Origin: Alphaproteobacteria bacterium
GTDB taxonomy: Bacteria > Pseudomonadota > Alphaproteobacteria > JACAEB01
DNA: 64,000 nucleotides
Direction of reading: 5' to 3'
NCBI GenBank assembly: GCA_024236075.1
Contig: JACKLE010000005.1
Location: forward strand, 1 to 64,000
Shown here in pieces: positions 1-8,755 of this stretch. A program made the translations under genes and the position numbers. The notes beneath the pieces were generated by a model. It was not told the origin of the DNA, did no database searches, and saw only the letters and a list, made by a program, of their open reading frames with translations. The number at the start of each line of letters is the position of its first letter. Position 1 is the stretch's first letter.

Positions 1-1
1 C

Positions 2-280
2 TTTCCCGAGGGCGACGAGGGCGCGCTCCTCCCGGTCTATTCGGACAAGGCGGGCGTCGTGCGCATCAACCGGGCGGGCACGCGCGTTCTCATGAGCGAC
101 AGCCGCACCGGCCGCGTGATCGAGGTCGATCTTGCGACCGGCGAGCCGCTCTGGGTCTACGAGAAGATCTCGACCATCGCGCCCTTCCTCAAGGCGCGCC
201 ACCTCAAGGCCGACGCCGACCACGTGCGCTTCTCGACCCAGGGCGCCGAATATGTCGAGGACATGACCCCCTTCCGCTGA
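2..280 (+). CDS. C-terminal fragment of a beta-propeller (arylsulfotransferase/PQQ-like) protein
   Basis: The gene enters from the left edge with no start in the window; the open frame runs from base 2 to a TGA at 278-280 (about 92 residues). The visible tail contains GRVIEVDLATGEPLWVYE, the type of blade motif seen in arylsulfotransferase-like and other PQQ-like beta-propellers, where an outer strand is followed by a conserved Trp. Family assignment rests on that one blade and is tentative. It is followed by a 56-bp gap and DUF2244 on the same strand. Without the N-terminus neither a signal peptide nor catalytic residues can be judged. Confidence 0.5.
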   Translation, partial: FPEGDEGALLPVYSDKAGVVRINRAGTRVLMSDSRTGRVIEVDLATGEPLWVYEKISTIAPFLKARHLKADADHVRFSTQGAEYVEDMTPFR

Positions 281-336
281 GGGCGCGCCGCTCGAAACCT
301 GTGGCAAGCGGGCCGGTCGCGGCCTAACTTTGTCCC

Positions 337-849
337 ATGGACGACACGCCGCCGCCCCTCGTCGAGACCCGCGCGCCGCTCTTCGCGGCCGTGCTCACCC
401 CGCACCGCTCGCTCGGTCAGGGCGCGTTCCTCGTCCTCATGTCGGCCGTCGTGGGCGTGAGCTTCCTCACCGGCCTCCTGTTCTGGAGCCTCGGCGCCTG
501 GCCGGTCACGGGCTTCTTCGGGCTGGACGTCCTGCTGCTCTATCTCGCCTTCCGCTGGAGCTATCGGGCCGCGCGGCTCTGCGAGCGCGTCGAGCTCATC
601 CCCGGCGAGCTTCGCGTCACGCGCACCGAGCCCGGCGGGCGGGCGCGCGTCTGGCGCTGCGAGCCGAGCTTCGCGCGCGCCGAGCTCGAACGGCGCGGAC
701 GCCACGACTGCCGGATCGTGCTCTCGCGGGGCGGGAGGCGTCTCGTCATCGGCAGCTTCCTCGCGCCGGAGGAGCGCGCCTCGTTCGCCGAGGCGCTGCA
801 GGCGGCGCTCAAGCGCTACCGGGCGGGCCCGCTCGCGCCGGCGCGCTGA
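337..849 (+). CDS. DUF2244 family membrane protein
   Basis: A 170-residue protein starting with ATG and MDDTPPP. Two adjacent hydrophobic segments (about residues 30-50 and 55-75) are followed by a soluble Arg-rich beta region containing CRIVLSRGGRRLVIGSFL and a short helix rich in Ala and Glu, which is the layout of DUF2244 proteins of Alphaproteobacteria (often described as integral membrane proteins, sometimes near cytochrome oxidase genes). Function is unknown. The next gene follows after 12 bp, so the two are probably cotranscribed. Confidence 0.75.
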   Translation: MDDTPPPLVETRAPLFAAVLTPHRSLGQGAFLVLMSAVVGVSFLTGLLFWSLGAWPVTGFFGLDVLLLYLAFRWSYRAARLCERVELIPGELRVTRTEPGGRARVWRCEPSFARAELERRGRHDCRIVLSRGGRRLVIGSFLAPEERASFAEALQAALKRYRAGPLAPAR

Positions 850-861
850 GGGATCTCGCCG

Positions 862-1263
862 ATGTCGCCGTCCGTCGTGCTCCTCGCCGTCGCCGCGATC
901 GTGCTGCTGGCCCTGGGCTCGCGCTATCTCATCTATGCGATGGCCGTCCTCGCCGAGGCCGAGGCGCGCGAGGCGGCGCGGCGCGGCATCCCGGCGCGCG
1001 CGCTCGACGCCGAGGGCCGCGGCGCGGCGCGGCGCGCGAGCCTCAAGGCGCTCGCCATGCCGATCGTCCTCCTCGTCGGATTCCTGCTCGTCGCGGGGCT
1101 CGGCAGCGTCGGCCTTCTCTCCCTCCTCGACGAGTTCGACGGCGCGCGGCGCTACGGCCCGCTCGTCTGGCGCTTCATGCTCTATTTCGGCGTCATCGCC
1201 TGGTGGCTCGTCGTCGCGACGGTCTTTCTCTGGTACGCGAGGACGCGCGCCCTCAAGGAATGA
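862..1263 (+). CDS. small three-helix membrane protein of unknown function
   Basis: A 133-residue protein I do not recognise. It has an N-terminal hydrophobic segment (about 3-27), an amphipathic Ala/Arg/Glu-rich stretch (30-52), and two further membrane segments (about 56-80 and 97-126). The start ATG lies 12 bp after the DUF2244 gene, suggesting an operon. Its 3' end overlaps the 3' end of the convergent quinone oxidoreductase gene by 11 bp. No catalytic motif is seen; an inner membrane location is inferred only from hydrophobicity. Confidence 0.6.
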   Translation: MSPSVVLLAVAAIVLLALGSRYLIYAMAVLAEAEAREAARRGIPARALDAEGRGAARRASLKALAMPIVLLVGFLLVAGLGSVGLLSLLDEFDGARRYGPLVWRFMLYFGVIAWWLVVATVFLWYARTRALKE

Positions 1264-2224
1264 GGAGGCTCGCACCCGTCGTCTCGCGGCCTTCGAGCGC
1301 GCGATGGGCCGCCGGCGCCTCGGCGAGCGCGAAGCGCCGCCCGATGGCGATGCGCACCTTCCCGCCCGCGACCACCTCGAAGAGATCCCGCGCCATGGCG
1401 GCGAGCGCGCCCGGCGGGGCGGAATAGGTGAAGACCGAGCAGCGCGTGAAGAAGAGCGAGCCCTTGGCTGCGAGGATCAGGGGATCGATGGGCGGCACGG
1501 GCCCGCTCGCATTGCCGAAGGAGACGAAGAGCCCGAGGGGGCCAAGGCTGTTGAGCGAGCCCTCGAACGTCGCCTTGCCCACGCTGTCGTAGACGACGGG
1601 AACGCCCTTGCCGCCCGTGATCTCGCGCACGCGGGCGGCCACGTCCTCGCTGCGGTAGAGGATCGTGTGCGCGCAGCCATTGGCGCGGGCGAGGGCCGCC
1701 TTCTCGTCGCTGCCGACGGTGCCGATGACCGTCGCGCCGAGATGCTTCGCCCACTGACAAAGGATAAGTCCGACCCCGCCCGCGGCCGCGTGGACGAGGA
1801 TCGTGTCGCCCGCCTTCACGCGGTAGGTGCTCTTGATGAGATATTGCGCGGTGAGGCCCTTCAGCATCATCGCCGCCGCGGTCTCTTCCGAGACGCCGTC
1901 GGGCAGCAGCACGAGGCGGCCGGCCGGCACGACGTTCACCTCCCCATAGCCGCCATTGTTGGCGGTGCCGTAGGCGACGCGGTCGCCCGGCTTGAAGCCC
2001 GCGACGCCCGGGCCCACCGCCTCGACCCGCCCGGCGCCCTCGACGCCGGGCGTGAAGGGCAGCTTCACGGGATAGAGCCCCGTGCGGTGATAGACGTCGA
2101 TGAAGTTGAGCCCGACGGCCGACTGGCGGACCGCGACCTCTCCCTCGCCCGGCGCGCGCGCCGGCTTGTCGACGAGGTCGAGGACCTCGGGCCCGCCCGT
2201 GCGCGCGATCTCGATCGCTTTCAT
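1253..2224 (-). CDS. NADPH:quinone oxidoreductase (MDR superfamily)
   Basis: A 323-residue medium-chain dehydrogenase/reductase of the quinone oxidoreductase (Qor) type. MKAIEI is taken as the start; the open frame extends upstream but that part is low-complexity Arg/Ala/Pro and overlaps the dienelactone hydrolase gene. The N-terminal GroES-like domain includes GLNFIDVYHRTGLY (39-51) and lacks the zinc-ligand cysteines, and the Rossmann motif AAAGGVG is at 146-152, both typical of zinc-free Qor. Expected reaction: NADPH-dependent reduction of quinones or enones in the cytoplasm. It lies 10 bp downstream of the dienelactone hydrolase gene, probably in one transcript. Confidence 0.88.
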   Translation of the reverse strand: MKAIEIARTGGPEVLDLVDKPARAPGEGEVAVRQSAVGLNFIDVYHRTGLYPVKLPFTPGVEGAGRVEAVGPGVAGFKPGDRVAYGTANNGGYGEVNVVPAGRLVLLPDGVSEETAAAMMLKGLTAQYLIKSTYRVKAGDTILVHAAAGGVGLILCQWAKHLGATVIGTVGSDEKAALARANGCAHTILYRSEDVAARVREITGGKGVPVVYDSVGKATFEGSLNSLGPLGLFVSFGNASGPVPPIDPLILAAKGSLFFTRCSVFTYSAPPGALAAMARDLFEVVAGGKVRIAIGRRFALAEAPAAHRALEGRETTGASLLIP

Positions 2225-2234
2225 CGCTCCGCCC

Positions 2235-2933
2235 TCAGCCGAGATAGGCTTTGAAGAAGGCCTCGCTCGCCGCGTTGGCAAGGCCGGCCGAGCGCGCGCT
2301 GTAGTGCTTGCCGCCCTCGCGCGCGAAGGCGTGATTGTCGTCGGCATAGGCCAGCGTCGAGACGAGCGGATTGCCCGCCAGCGCCGCGCGCACCTTCTGC
2401 TGCGCCGCCGGGTTCACATATTCGTCCTTCGCGGCGATGTGCAGGAGCAGCGGCTTCCCGATCTTCGCGGCCTCGTCGAGCTTGCCGTCGATCCCGACGC
2501 CGTAATAGCCGACCGCGCAATCGACGTCGGTGCGCGTCGCCGTGAGATAGGCGAGGAGGCCGCCGAGGCAGTAGCCGACCGCGCCGATCTTGCCGGAGCA
2601 GCCCGGCACCCCGCGCAAGGCCGCGATCGTCGCCTGAATGTCCGCGATGCCCTTGTCGACATCGAAGGCCTGGAAGAGCTCGAAGGCGCGCTTCCATTCC
2701 GCGTCCGTCTTGTCGGTGATGTCGATGCCCGGCTCGATGCGCCAGAAGAGGTCCGGGCAGAGCGCGAAATAGCCGGCCTTGGCGATGCGGTCCGCGATGC
2801 CGCGCATCACCGCGTTGACGCCGAAGATTTCTTGAATGACGACGACGCCGGGTCCCTTGCCGGAGGCGGGCGCCGCGAGATAGGCCGAGAAGGAGCCGTC
2901 CTGGCCCTCGATGGTGATGGTCTTGCCGCTCAT
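2235..2933 (-). CDS. dienelactone hydrolase family protein
   Basis: A 232-residue alpha/beta hydrolase. The triad characteristic of dienelactone hydrolases is visible: nucleophile Cys122 in GYCLGG, Asp170 in AAKDEY and His201 in DDNHAF. Family members hydrolyse dienelactone to maleylacetate or related lactones, but no chlorocatechol pathway genes are nearby, so the substrate is open. ATG at 2931-2933 gives the standard N-terminus (MSGKTITIE). The next upstream gene (thioredoxin-domain protein) ends 35 bp away on the same strand, and Qor follows after 10 bp. Confidence 0.9.
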   Translation of the reverse strand: MSGKTITIEGQDGSFSAYLAAPASGKGPGVVVIQEIFGVNAVMRGIADRIAKAGYFALCPDLFWRIEPGIDITDKTDAEWKRAFELFQAFDVDKGIADIQATIAALRGVPGCSGKIGAVGYCLGGLLAYLTATRTDVDCAVGYYGVGIDGKLDEAAKIGKPLLLHIAAKDEYVNPAAQQKVRAALAGNPLVSTLAYADDNHAFAREGGKHYSARSAGLANAASEAFFKAYLG

Positions 2934-2968
2934 GAGCGCCTCCTCGTATCGCTGGGTGGGCGCGGACT

Positions 2969-5011
2969 CTAGGCCCTCGAGCCTGCCGAGGCGAGAGGGG
3001 CGAGCGCGCGGCCGAGCTGCGCCGCCTCGGTCATCGGCGCCGAACATGTCTGTCCCCGGCAGAGATAGGCCGTCGCCATGCCGCCGACGCGCGTCTTGCC
3101 GGCGGCCGGGTGGCCTGCCGGCAACGCCGAGGCGTCGGCGAGGACCTGCAGCGACGCGGCCGGGACCGGCGCGCGCCAGGCCGCCTCGAGCAGCGCGCGC
3201 GTTCCGGCCTCCTCGCGGTCTCCGACGACGACGATCGCGACTGGCTCGAGGAGGTCGTCGAGGCCGTTGAGATAGGCGCCGAGGCCGAAGGCGCCGCGCT
3301 CGATCTCGCCCGCGAAGGCCGCCGCGAGCGCCTCGGCGCGGGCCGCGTAGCGCTCGTCGCCGGTGAGGGAGGCAAGGCGCGTCAGCACCGAGATCATCGC
3401 GCCGTTCGCCGAGGGCGTCGGATTGTCCTGGGCGGACCTCATGCGCGCGATGAGGGCCTCGCCGTCGTCGGCCGTGAGGTAGTAGCCGCCCTGGGGCGCC
3501 TCCCAGAAATGCCGGTCGAGGACGCCCGTCCAGGCCTCCGCGCGCCCGAGATAGGAGGCCTCGCCGGTCGCCTCGTGCAGCGTCAGCGCGGCGCGGGCCA
3601 TGTGCGCATAGCCGTCCGCGATCGCCGCGTGGCGCGCCCGGCCGGCGCGGAAGGAATGAAAGAGCCGGTCGCCCGCGCTCATGCGCTCCGCGACGAAGGC
3701 GAAGGCGCCTTTCGCGGCCGCGAGCCAGTCCGCCCGCCCGAAGGCGAGCGCCGCGCGGGCGAGCGCCGCGATCATGAGGCCGTTCCAGTCGGAGAGGACC
3801 TTGTCGTCGAAGCCCGGCCGCATGCGGGGCTCGCGCGCCGCGAAGAGCTTTTCGCGCGCCTGGCCGAGCCGCGCCTCGTCCTCCGCGCTCAAGGGCTCCA
3901 TGGCACCGAGACGATTGAGGATGGTGCGCCCCTCGAAATTGCCGGCGGGCGTCACGTCGTAGACGGCCTTGAAGAGCGGGGAGAGCGAGGGGCCCAGCAC
4001 GCGGTCGACCTCTTCCTCCGTCCACAGATAGAAGGCGCCCTCCTCGCCTTCCGAATCGGCGTCGAGGCTCGCGGCGAAGCCGCCGCCCTCCACGGTCATC
4101 TCGCGCAGGACCCAGGCGACGGTCTCCTCGACGCGGGTCCGGTAGAGCGCCTTGCCGGTGCCGAGGAAGGCGAGCGTCAGCGCCTCGACGAGCCCGGCAT
4201 TGTCGTAGAGCATCTTCTCGAAATGCGGCACGAGCCAGAAGCGGTCGACGCTGTAGCGCGAGAAGCCGCCGCCGAGATGGTCGTAGATGCCGCCCTGGCA
4301 GATATTGTCGAGCGTGACGAGGAAGGCGTCGCGGTAGGGCGCGCGCCCCGTGCGCAGGAAGGCGCGCCAGAGCGCCTCCAGCGCGGGGGTGGACGGGAAT
4401 TTGGGCGCCGTGCCGAGGCCGCCGTGAAAGGGATCGATCCCGCGCGCTATGTCGTTCGCGGCGGCATCGAGGCCCGCGCGGCCGACGGTGCCGGCCGCCT
4501 CGCGCGCGTTGAGCTTTGCGAGCGCGCCCTTGAGGGCCGCGGTCGTTGTCGCGACCTTCTCGCCCTCCTCGCGCCAGATGCGGGCGATCTCGGCGAGGAC
4601 CTGGGTAAAGCTCGGCCGGCCCCAGCGGCTCTCCTTCGGGAAATAGGTGCCGCCCCAGAAGGGCTCGCCCTCGGGCGTCAGGAACATGGTGAGCGGCCAG
4701 CCGCCCTGCTCGCCGAGGAGGTGGAGCGCGGCCATGTAGAGCGCGTCGACGTCCGGGCGCTCCTCGCGGTCGACCTTCACGTTCACGAAATGCGCGTTCA
4801 TGAGGCGCGCCGTGGCCTCGTCCTCGAAGCTCTCATGCGCCATGACGTGGCACCAGTGGCACGCCGCATAGCCGACCGAGAGGAGCACGGGCCTGCCCGC
4901 CGCCCGGGCCTCGGCGAAGGCCTCGGGCGAGAAGGCGCGCCAGTGGACCGGATTGTCCTTGTGCTGAAGAAGATAGGGGCTGGTCTCGGCCCCGAGGCGG
5001 TTCTCGCTCAT
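2969..5011 (-). CDS. thioredoxin domain-containing protein (YyaL/SSP411 family, DUF255)
   Basis: A 680-residue protein with the DUF255 thioredoxin-like N-terminus (NRLGAETSPYLLQHKDNPVHW at 4-24) and CHWC at 51-54, followed by a long alpha-toroid region resembling N-acylglucosamine 2-epimerase folds. This architecture defines the YyaL/spermatogenesis-associated protein 20 family, whose bacterial role is unclear. ATG at 5009-5011 was chosen because the family begins right at this motif; 34 extra codons upstream are Arg/Gly-rich and unlike any relative. The sequence looks complete to the C-terminus. Confidence 0.88.
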   Translation of the reverse strand: MSENRLGAETSPYLLQHKDNPVHWRAFSPEAFAEARAAGRPVLLSVGYAACHWCHVMAHESFEDEATARLMNAHFVNVKVDREERPDVDALYMAALHLLGEQGGWPLTMFLTPEGEPFWGGTYFPKESRWGRPSFTQVLAEIARIWREEGEKVATTTAALKGALAKLNAREAAGTVGRAGLDAAANDIARGIDPFHGGLGTAPKFPSTPALEALWRAFLRTGRAPYRDAFLVTLDNICQGGIYDHLGGGFSRYSVDRFWLVPHFEKMLYDNAGLVEALTLAFLGTGKALYRTRVEETVAWVLREMTVEGGGFAASLDADSEGEEGAFYLWTEEEVDRVLGPSLSPLFKAVYDVTPAGNFEGRTILNRLGAMEPLSAEDEARLGQAREKLFAAREPRMRPGFDDKVLSDWNGLMIAALARAALAFGRADWLAAAKGAFAFVAERMSAGDRLFHSFRAGRARHAAIADGYAHMARAALTLHEATGEASYLGRAEAWTGVLDRHFWEAPQGGYYLTADDGEALIARMRSAQDNPTPSANGAMISVLTRLASLTGDERYAARAEALAAAFAGEIERGAFGLGAYLNGLDDLLEPVAIVVVGDREEAGTRALLEAAWRAPVPAASLQVLADASALPAGHPAAGKTRVGGMATAYLCRGQTCSAPMTEAAQLGRALAPLASAGSRA

Positions 5012-5137
5012 GCTCTCCGTTCCCGGGCCGGCCTTGCCGGCGGCCCTCCCTGGCGCGCGGCGGCGCGTGCGGGCTATGGTTCCGTGACATGGTCCGCGCC
5101 GCGGGCCGCGCAACCCCTTAAGGCGGGGACATCGCCC

Positions 5138-5455
5138 ATGAAGGTCAGCATCGAAATCGACTGCACGCCGCAGGAGGCCCGGCGCTTCTTCGGCCTGCCG
5201 GACGTCGAGCCCATGCAGGAGCAGATGATGCAGGCCATGCAGGAGAAGATGGGCGCGGCCATGAACATGATGGACCCGGAATCGCTCGCGCGCACCTGGT
5301 TCCCGATGGGCGCGCAGGGCCTCGAGCAGTTCCAGAAGATTCTCATGGGCGCCGCGCGCTCGGCCATGCAGCAGCCCTCGCGGTCGCCCTCGCGGCCGAG
5401 CCGGCCCGGCAAGTCGGGCGAGGCCGAGCTTCCCGAAGACGCGCCCAGCTCGTGA
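5138..5455 (+). CDS. DUF6489 family protein
   Basis: A 105-residue protein beginning MKVSIEIDCTPQEARRFFGLP, the N-terminal signature of the small alphaproteobacterial DUF6489 family, followed by a Met/Gln-rich helix (about 26-46) and a basic, Ser/Pro-rich tail. No function is known. It reads into mnmE with the GTGA arrangement, in which the TGA at 5453-5455 overlaps the mnmE GTG at 5452-5454, so translational coupling is likely. The tail from residue about 78 is compositionally simple and probably disordered. Confidence 0.7.
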   Translation: MKVSIEIDCTPQEARRFFGLPDVEPMQEQMMQAMQEKMGAAMNMMDPESLARTWFPMGAQGLEQFQKILMGAARSAMQQPSRSPSRPSRPGKSGEAELPEDAPSS

Positions 5456-6810
5456 GCGCCTTCGCCGCGCCGACCATCTTCGCGCTGTCCTCGGGCGCGG
5501 GCCGCGCCGGCGTCGCCGTCGTCCGCATTTCGGGCCCGGCCGCGCTGAAGACCGTCAAGGCCTTGACCGGAAAGGAATTTTCGCCACGGCGGGCGGCGCT
5601 CTGCCGGCTCGTCGATCCGCGCGACGGCACGCTCCTCGATGTCGGGCTCGTGCTCTACTTCCCCGCGCCCGTGAGCTTCACCGGCGACGAGGTGGTGGAG
5701 CTTCACCTTCACGGCAGCCCGGCGGTGGTCGCCGCCGTCGCGGGCGCGCTGGCGGGGCAGGGGCTCGCGCCCGCCGAGGCCGGCGCCTTCACCCGCCGCG
5801 CCTTCGAGAACGGCAAGCTCGACCTCACCGAGGTGGAGGGGCTCGCCGACCTCCTCGCCGCCGAGACCGAGGCCCAGCGCCGCCAGGCCGTGCGGCAGAT
5901 GACGGGCGAGCTCTCCGGCCTCTACGAGGGCTGGCGGTCCGATCTCGTCGCCGCGCTCGCCCATCTCGAGGCGAGCATCGACTTCGCCGACGAGGAGCTG
6001 CCTTCCGACATCCTGTCGCCGGTCTGGGAAAAGGCGCGCGCCCTCGGGCGGGAGATCGGCGCCCATCTCGACGACAAGGGGCGCGGCGAGCGGCTGCGGG
6101 CGGGCCTCTCGCTCGTTCTCCTCGGGCCGCCCAATGCGGGCAAGTCGAGCCTCCTGAACCGTCTCGCGCGGCGCGACGCGGCCATCGTCTCGCACGAGGC
6201 CGGCACCACGCGCGACATCGTGGAGGTGCAGCTCGACCTCGGCGGCGTCCCCGCGAGCCTCGCCGACACGGCCGGCCTCAGGGCCGCCGGCGGGGAGATC
6301 GAGGCCGAGGGCGTGCGCCGCGCCCGCGCCCGGGGCGCGGAGGCCGATCTGCGCCTCGTCGTCCTCGCCCCCGACGCGAAGGACCTTTCCCCGCTCGCGG
6401 AGCTGAAGGAGGGCGACCTCGTCCTCCTCAACAAGGCCGATCTTCTCGACACGGCGACGCTCGCCGAATTCGCGACCGAGGTCGCCGCCGCCGCGCCCGG
6501 CGCCAGGGCGCTCTTCGTCTCCGCCCTCACCGGCGCCGGCATCGACGCTCTGGAGGCGGCCCTGGCCGCTCGGGCGGGCGAGCTCGCCGGCCTCACCGAG
6601 GCCCCGGCCCTGACCCGCGCCCGCCACCGCCACGCGCTCGCCGAGGCCCGCGCCCATCTCGACGCCGCCCTCGTCCAGGCGGCCGGCCCCGCCGAGCTCG
6701 CCGCCGAAGAGCTCCGCCTCGCCGCCCGCGCCCTCGCCCGCCTCGTGGGCCGCATCGACGTCGAAGAGCTGCTCGACGTGATTTTCGCGGATTTCTGTAT
6801 CGGGAAGTGA
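5452..6810 (+). CDS. mnmE: tRNA uridine-5-carboxymethylaminomethyl(34) synthesis GTPase MnmE
   Basis: A 452-residue GTPase that, with MnmG, builds the (carboxymethyl)aminomethyl group on the wobble uridine of certain tRNAs. Visible are the N-terminal tetrahydrofolate-binding domain (APTIFALSSGAGRAGVAVVR), the G1 loop GPPNAGKS (225-232), G3 DTAG (272-275), G4 NKAD (327-330) and the invariant C-terminal CIGK (449-452). The GTG start overlaps the preceding stop. Length matches the family. A parS-like site lies just after the stop, and mnmG follows 61 bp on. Confidence 0.97.
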   Translation: MSAFAAPTIFALSSGAGRAGVAVVRISGPAALKTVKALTGKEFSPRRAALCRLVDPRDGTLLDVGLVLYFPAPVSFTGDEVVELHLHGSPAVVAAVAGALAGQGLAPAEAGAFTRRAFENGKLDLTEVEGLADLLAAETEAQRRQAVRQMTGELSGLYEGWRSDLVAALAHLEASIDFADEELPSDILSPVWEKARALGREIGAHLDDKGRGERLRAGLSLVLLGPPNAGKSSLLNRLARRDAAIVSHEAGTTRDIVEVQLDLGGVPASLADTAGLRAAGGEIEAEGVRRARARGAEADLRLVVLAPDAKDLSPLAELKEGDLVLLNKADLLDTATLAEFATEVAAAAPGARALFVSALTGAGIDALEAALAARAGELAGLTEAPALTRARHRHALAEARAHLDAALVQAAGPAELAAEELRLAARALARLVGRIDVEELLDVIFADFCIGK

Positions 6811-6814
6811 CTCC

Positions 6815-6830
6815 CGTTCCACGTGAAACG
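6815..6830. other. parS-like centromere site between mnmE and mnmG
   Basis: The 16-mer CGTTCCACGTGAAACG matches the bacterial parS consensus TGTTTCACGTGAAACA at 13 of 16 positions, with the ACGTG core and both arms conserved. It lies 4 bp after the mnmE stop and about 2.5 kb upstream of parA. Its exact reverse complement recurs at 8795-8810. ParB is expected to load here and slide as a CTP-dependent clamp. Confidence 0.85.
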
Positions 6831-6871
6831 CCCCTTCCCGGCGGGGGCTGGCCGCGCTACATACGGCGGCC

Positions 6872-8755
6872 ATGACGCGGGCGGACGAAAATTTCGATGT
6901 GATCGTGATCGGGGGCGGGCATGCCGGGGCCGAGGCCGCGGCGGCGGCGGCTCGGCTCGGCGCGCGCACGGCCCTTCTCACCCACAAGCTCGAGACGATC
7001 GGCGAGATGTCGTGCAACCCCGCCATCGGGGGGCTCGGCAAGGGCCATCTCGTGCGCGAGATCGACGCGCTCGACGGCGTCATGGGCCGCGTCGCGGATG
7101 CGGCCGGCATCCAGTTCCGCCTCCTCAATCGGCGCAAGGGCCCGGCGGTGCGCGGTCCCCGCGCCCAGGCCGACCGCAGGCTCTATCGCGAGGCGATGCG
7201 CCGGACGCTGGAGGCGCAGGCGAACCTCACCCTCGTCGCGGCGGCGGCCGAGGATCTCGTCATCGCCGACGGGCGCGTGACCGGCGTCGCGACGGCGGAC
7301 GGGCGAGTCTTCGGCGCCGGCGCGGTCGTCCTCACCACCGGCACCTTCTTGCGCGGCGAGATCCATATCGGCGAGGAGCGCATTCCGGCGGGCCGGGTGG
7401 GGGAGGCGCCCTCGGTCGGCCTCTCGAGGACCCTTTACGGGCTGGGGCTGGCGATGGGCCGGCTCAAGACCGGCACGCCGCCGCGCCTCGACGGCAAGAC
7501 GATCGACTTTTCCGGGCTCGACGTGCAGCCGGGCGACGACCCGCCCGTGCCCTTCTCGTTCCTCACCGAAGCGATCGCGACGCCGCAGGTGCCCTGCCAC
7601 ATCACCCACACGAATGCGCGCACCCACGCCATCATCGCGGAGAACCTCCATCTCGCGCCCCTCTATGCCGGCCGCATCAAGGGGGTGGGGCCGCGCTACT
7701 GTCCCTCGATCGAGGACAAGGTGGTGCGCTTCGCGGACCGCTCGGGGCACCAGATCTTCCTCGAGCCCGAGGGCCTCGACGACGACACGATCTACCCGAA
7801 CGGCATCTCGACCTCGCTTCCCGAGCCCCTGCAGAAGGCCTTCGTCGCGACCATCCCGGGCCTCGAGAACGTCCGCTTCAAGCGGCCGGGCTATGCCATC
7901 GAGTACGACTATGTCGACCCGCGCGAGCTGGAGCCGACCCTCGCCGTGAAGCGGGTGAAGGGGCTCTACCTCGCCGGCCAGATCAACGGCACGACGGGCT
8001 ATGAGGAAGCCGCCGCGCAGGGCCTCATGGCGGGCGCCAATGCGGCGCTCGCCGCGGGCGGCTGCGCGCCCTTCGTGCTCGACCGGGCGGACGGCTATAT
8101 CGGCGTGCTCGTCGACGACCTCGTGAGCCGGGGCGTGAGCGAGCCCTATCGCATGTTCACCTCGCGCGCCGAATACCGCCTGAGCCTTCGCGCCGACAAC
8201 GCCGACGAGCGGCTGACCCCGAAGGCCGTGGCGCTGGGGCTCGCCGGCGCCGAGCGGGCGGGGGCGTTCGCGGAGAAGGCGGCGGCGCTCGGCGAGGGGC
8301 GCCGGCTCGTCCGGACGCTCGCCATGACGCCGACCGAGGCGCGCGCCCGCGGCTTCGCGGTCAACCAGGACGGCATCCGCCGCACGGCCGAGGCCTGGCT
8401 CGCCTATCCGGGGATCGGGCTCGCCGAGCTCGCGCGGGTCTGGCCGGAGCTCTCGGGCATCCGGGCGGACATCGCCGAGCGGCTGGAGATCGACGCCCAA
8501 TATGCCGGCTACCTTCCCCGCCAGGAGGCCGACATCCTCGCCTTCCGCAAGGAGGCGGCGGTCCTCATTCCGGAGGGCTTCGACTTCGCGTCCGTGCCCG
8601 GCCTCTCGCGCGAGGCGCGCGACAAGCTGAAGAAGGCGGGCCCGCGCACGCTCGGCCAGGCCGGCGAGGTCGACGGGGTGACGCCGGCCGCGCTCGCGCT
8701 CCTCCTCGCCCATCTGCGCAAGGGAACCTCGGGCGGCCATGCCCGCACCGCCTGA
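6872..8755 (+). CDS. mnmG: tRNA uridine-5-carboxymethylaminomethyl(34) synthesis enzyme MnmG
   Basis: A 627-residue FAD protein, partner of MnmE (formerly GidA). The dinucleotide-binding motif is at the N-terminus (VIVIGGGHAGAEAA, about 10-23), followed by the family signatures GEMSCNPAIGGLGKGH and LYLAGQINGTTGYEEAAAQG, and a helical C-terminal domain that contacts MnmE and tRNA. Full length. The stop overlaps the rsmG start by 17 bp, so mnmG and rsmG are translationally linked. Confidence 0.97.
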   Translation: MTRADENFDVIVIGGGHAGAEAAAAAARLGARTALLTHKLETIGEMSCNPAIGGLGKGHLVREIDALDGVMGRVADAAGIQFRLLNRRKGPAVRGPRAQADRRLYREAMRRTLEAQANLTLVAAAAEDLVIADGRVTGVATADGRVFGAGAVVLTTGTFLRGEIHIGEERIPAGRVGEAPSVGLSRTLYGLGLAMGRLKTGTPPRLDGKTIDFSGLDVQPGDDPPVPFSFLTEAIATPQVPCHITHTNARTHAIIAENLHLAPLYAGRIKGVGPRYCPSIEDKVVRFADRSGHQIFLEPEGLDDDTIYPNGISTSLPEPLQKAFVATIPGLENVRFKRPGYAIEYDYVDPRELEPTLAVKRVKGLYLAGQINGTTGYEEAAAQGLMAGANAALAAGGCAPFVLDRADGYIGVLVDDLVSRGVSEPYRMFTSRAEYRLSLRADNADERLTPKAVALGLAGAERAGAFAEKAAALGEGRRLVRTLAMTPTEARARGFAVNQDGIRRTAEAWLAYPGIGLAELARVWPELSGIRADIAERLEIDAQYAGYLPRQEADILAFRKEAAVLIPEGFDFASVPGLSREARDKLKKAGPRTLGQAGEVDGVTPAALALLLAHLRKGTSGGHARTA

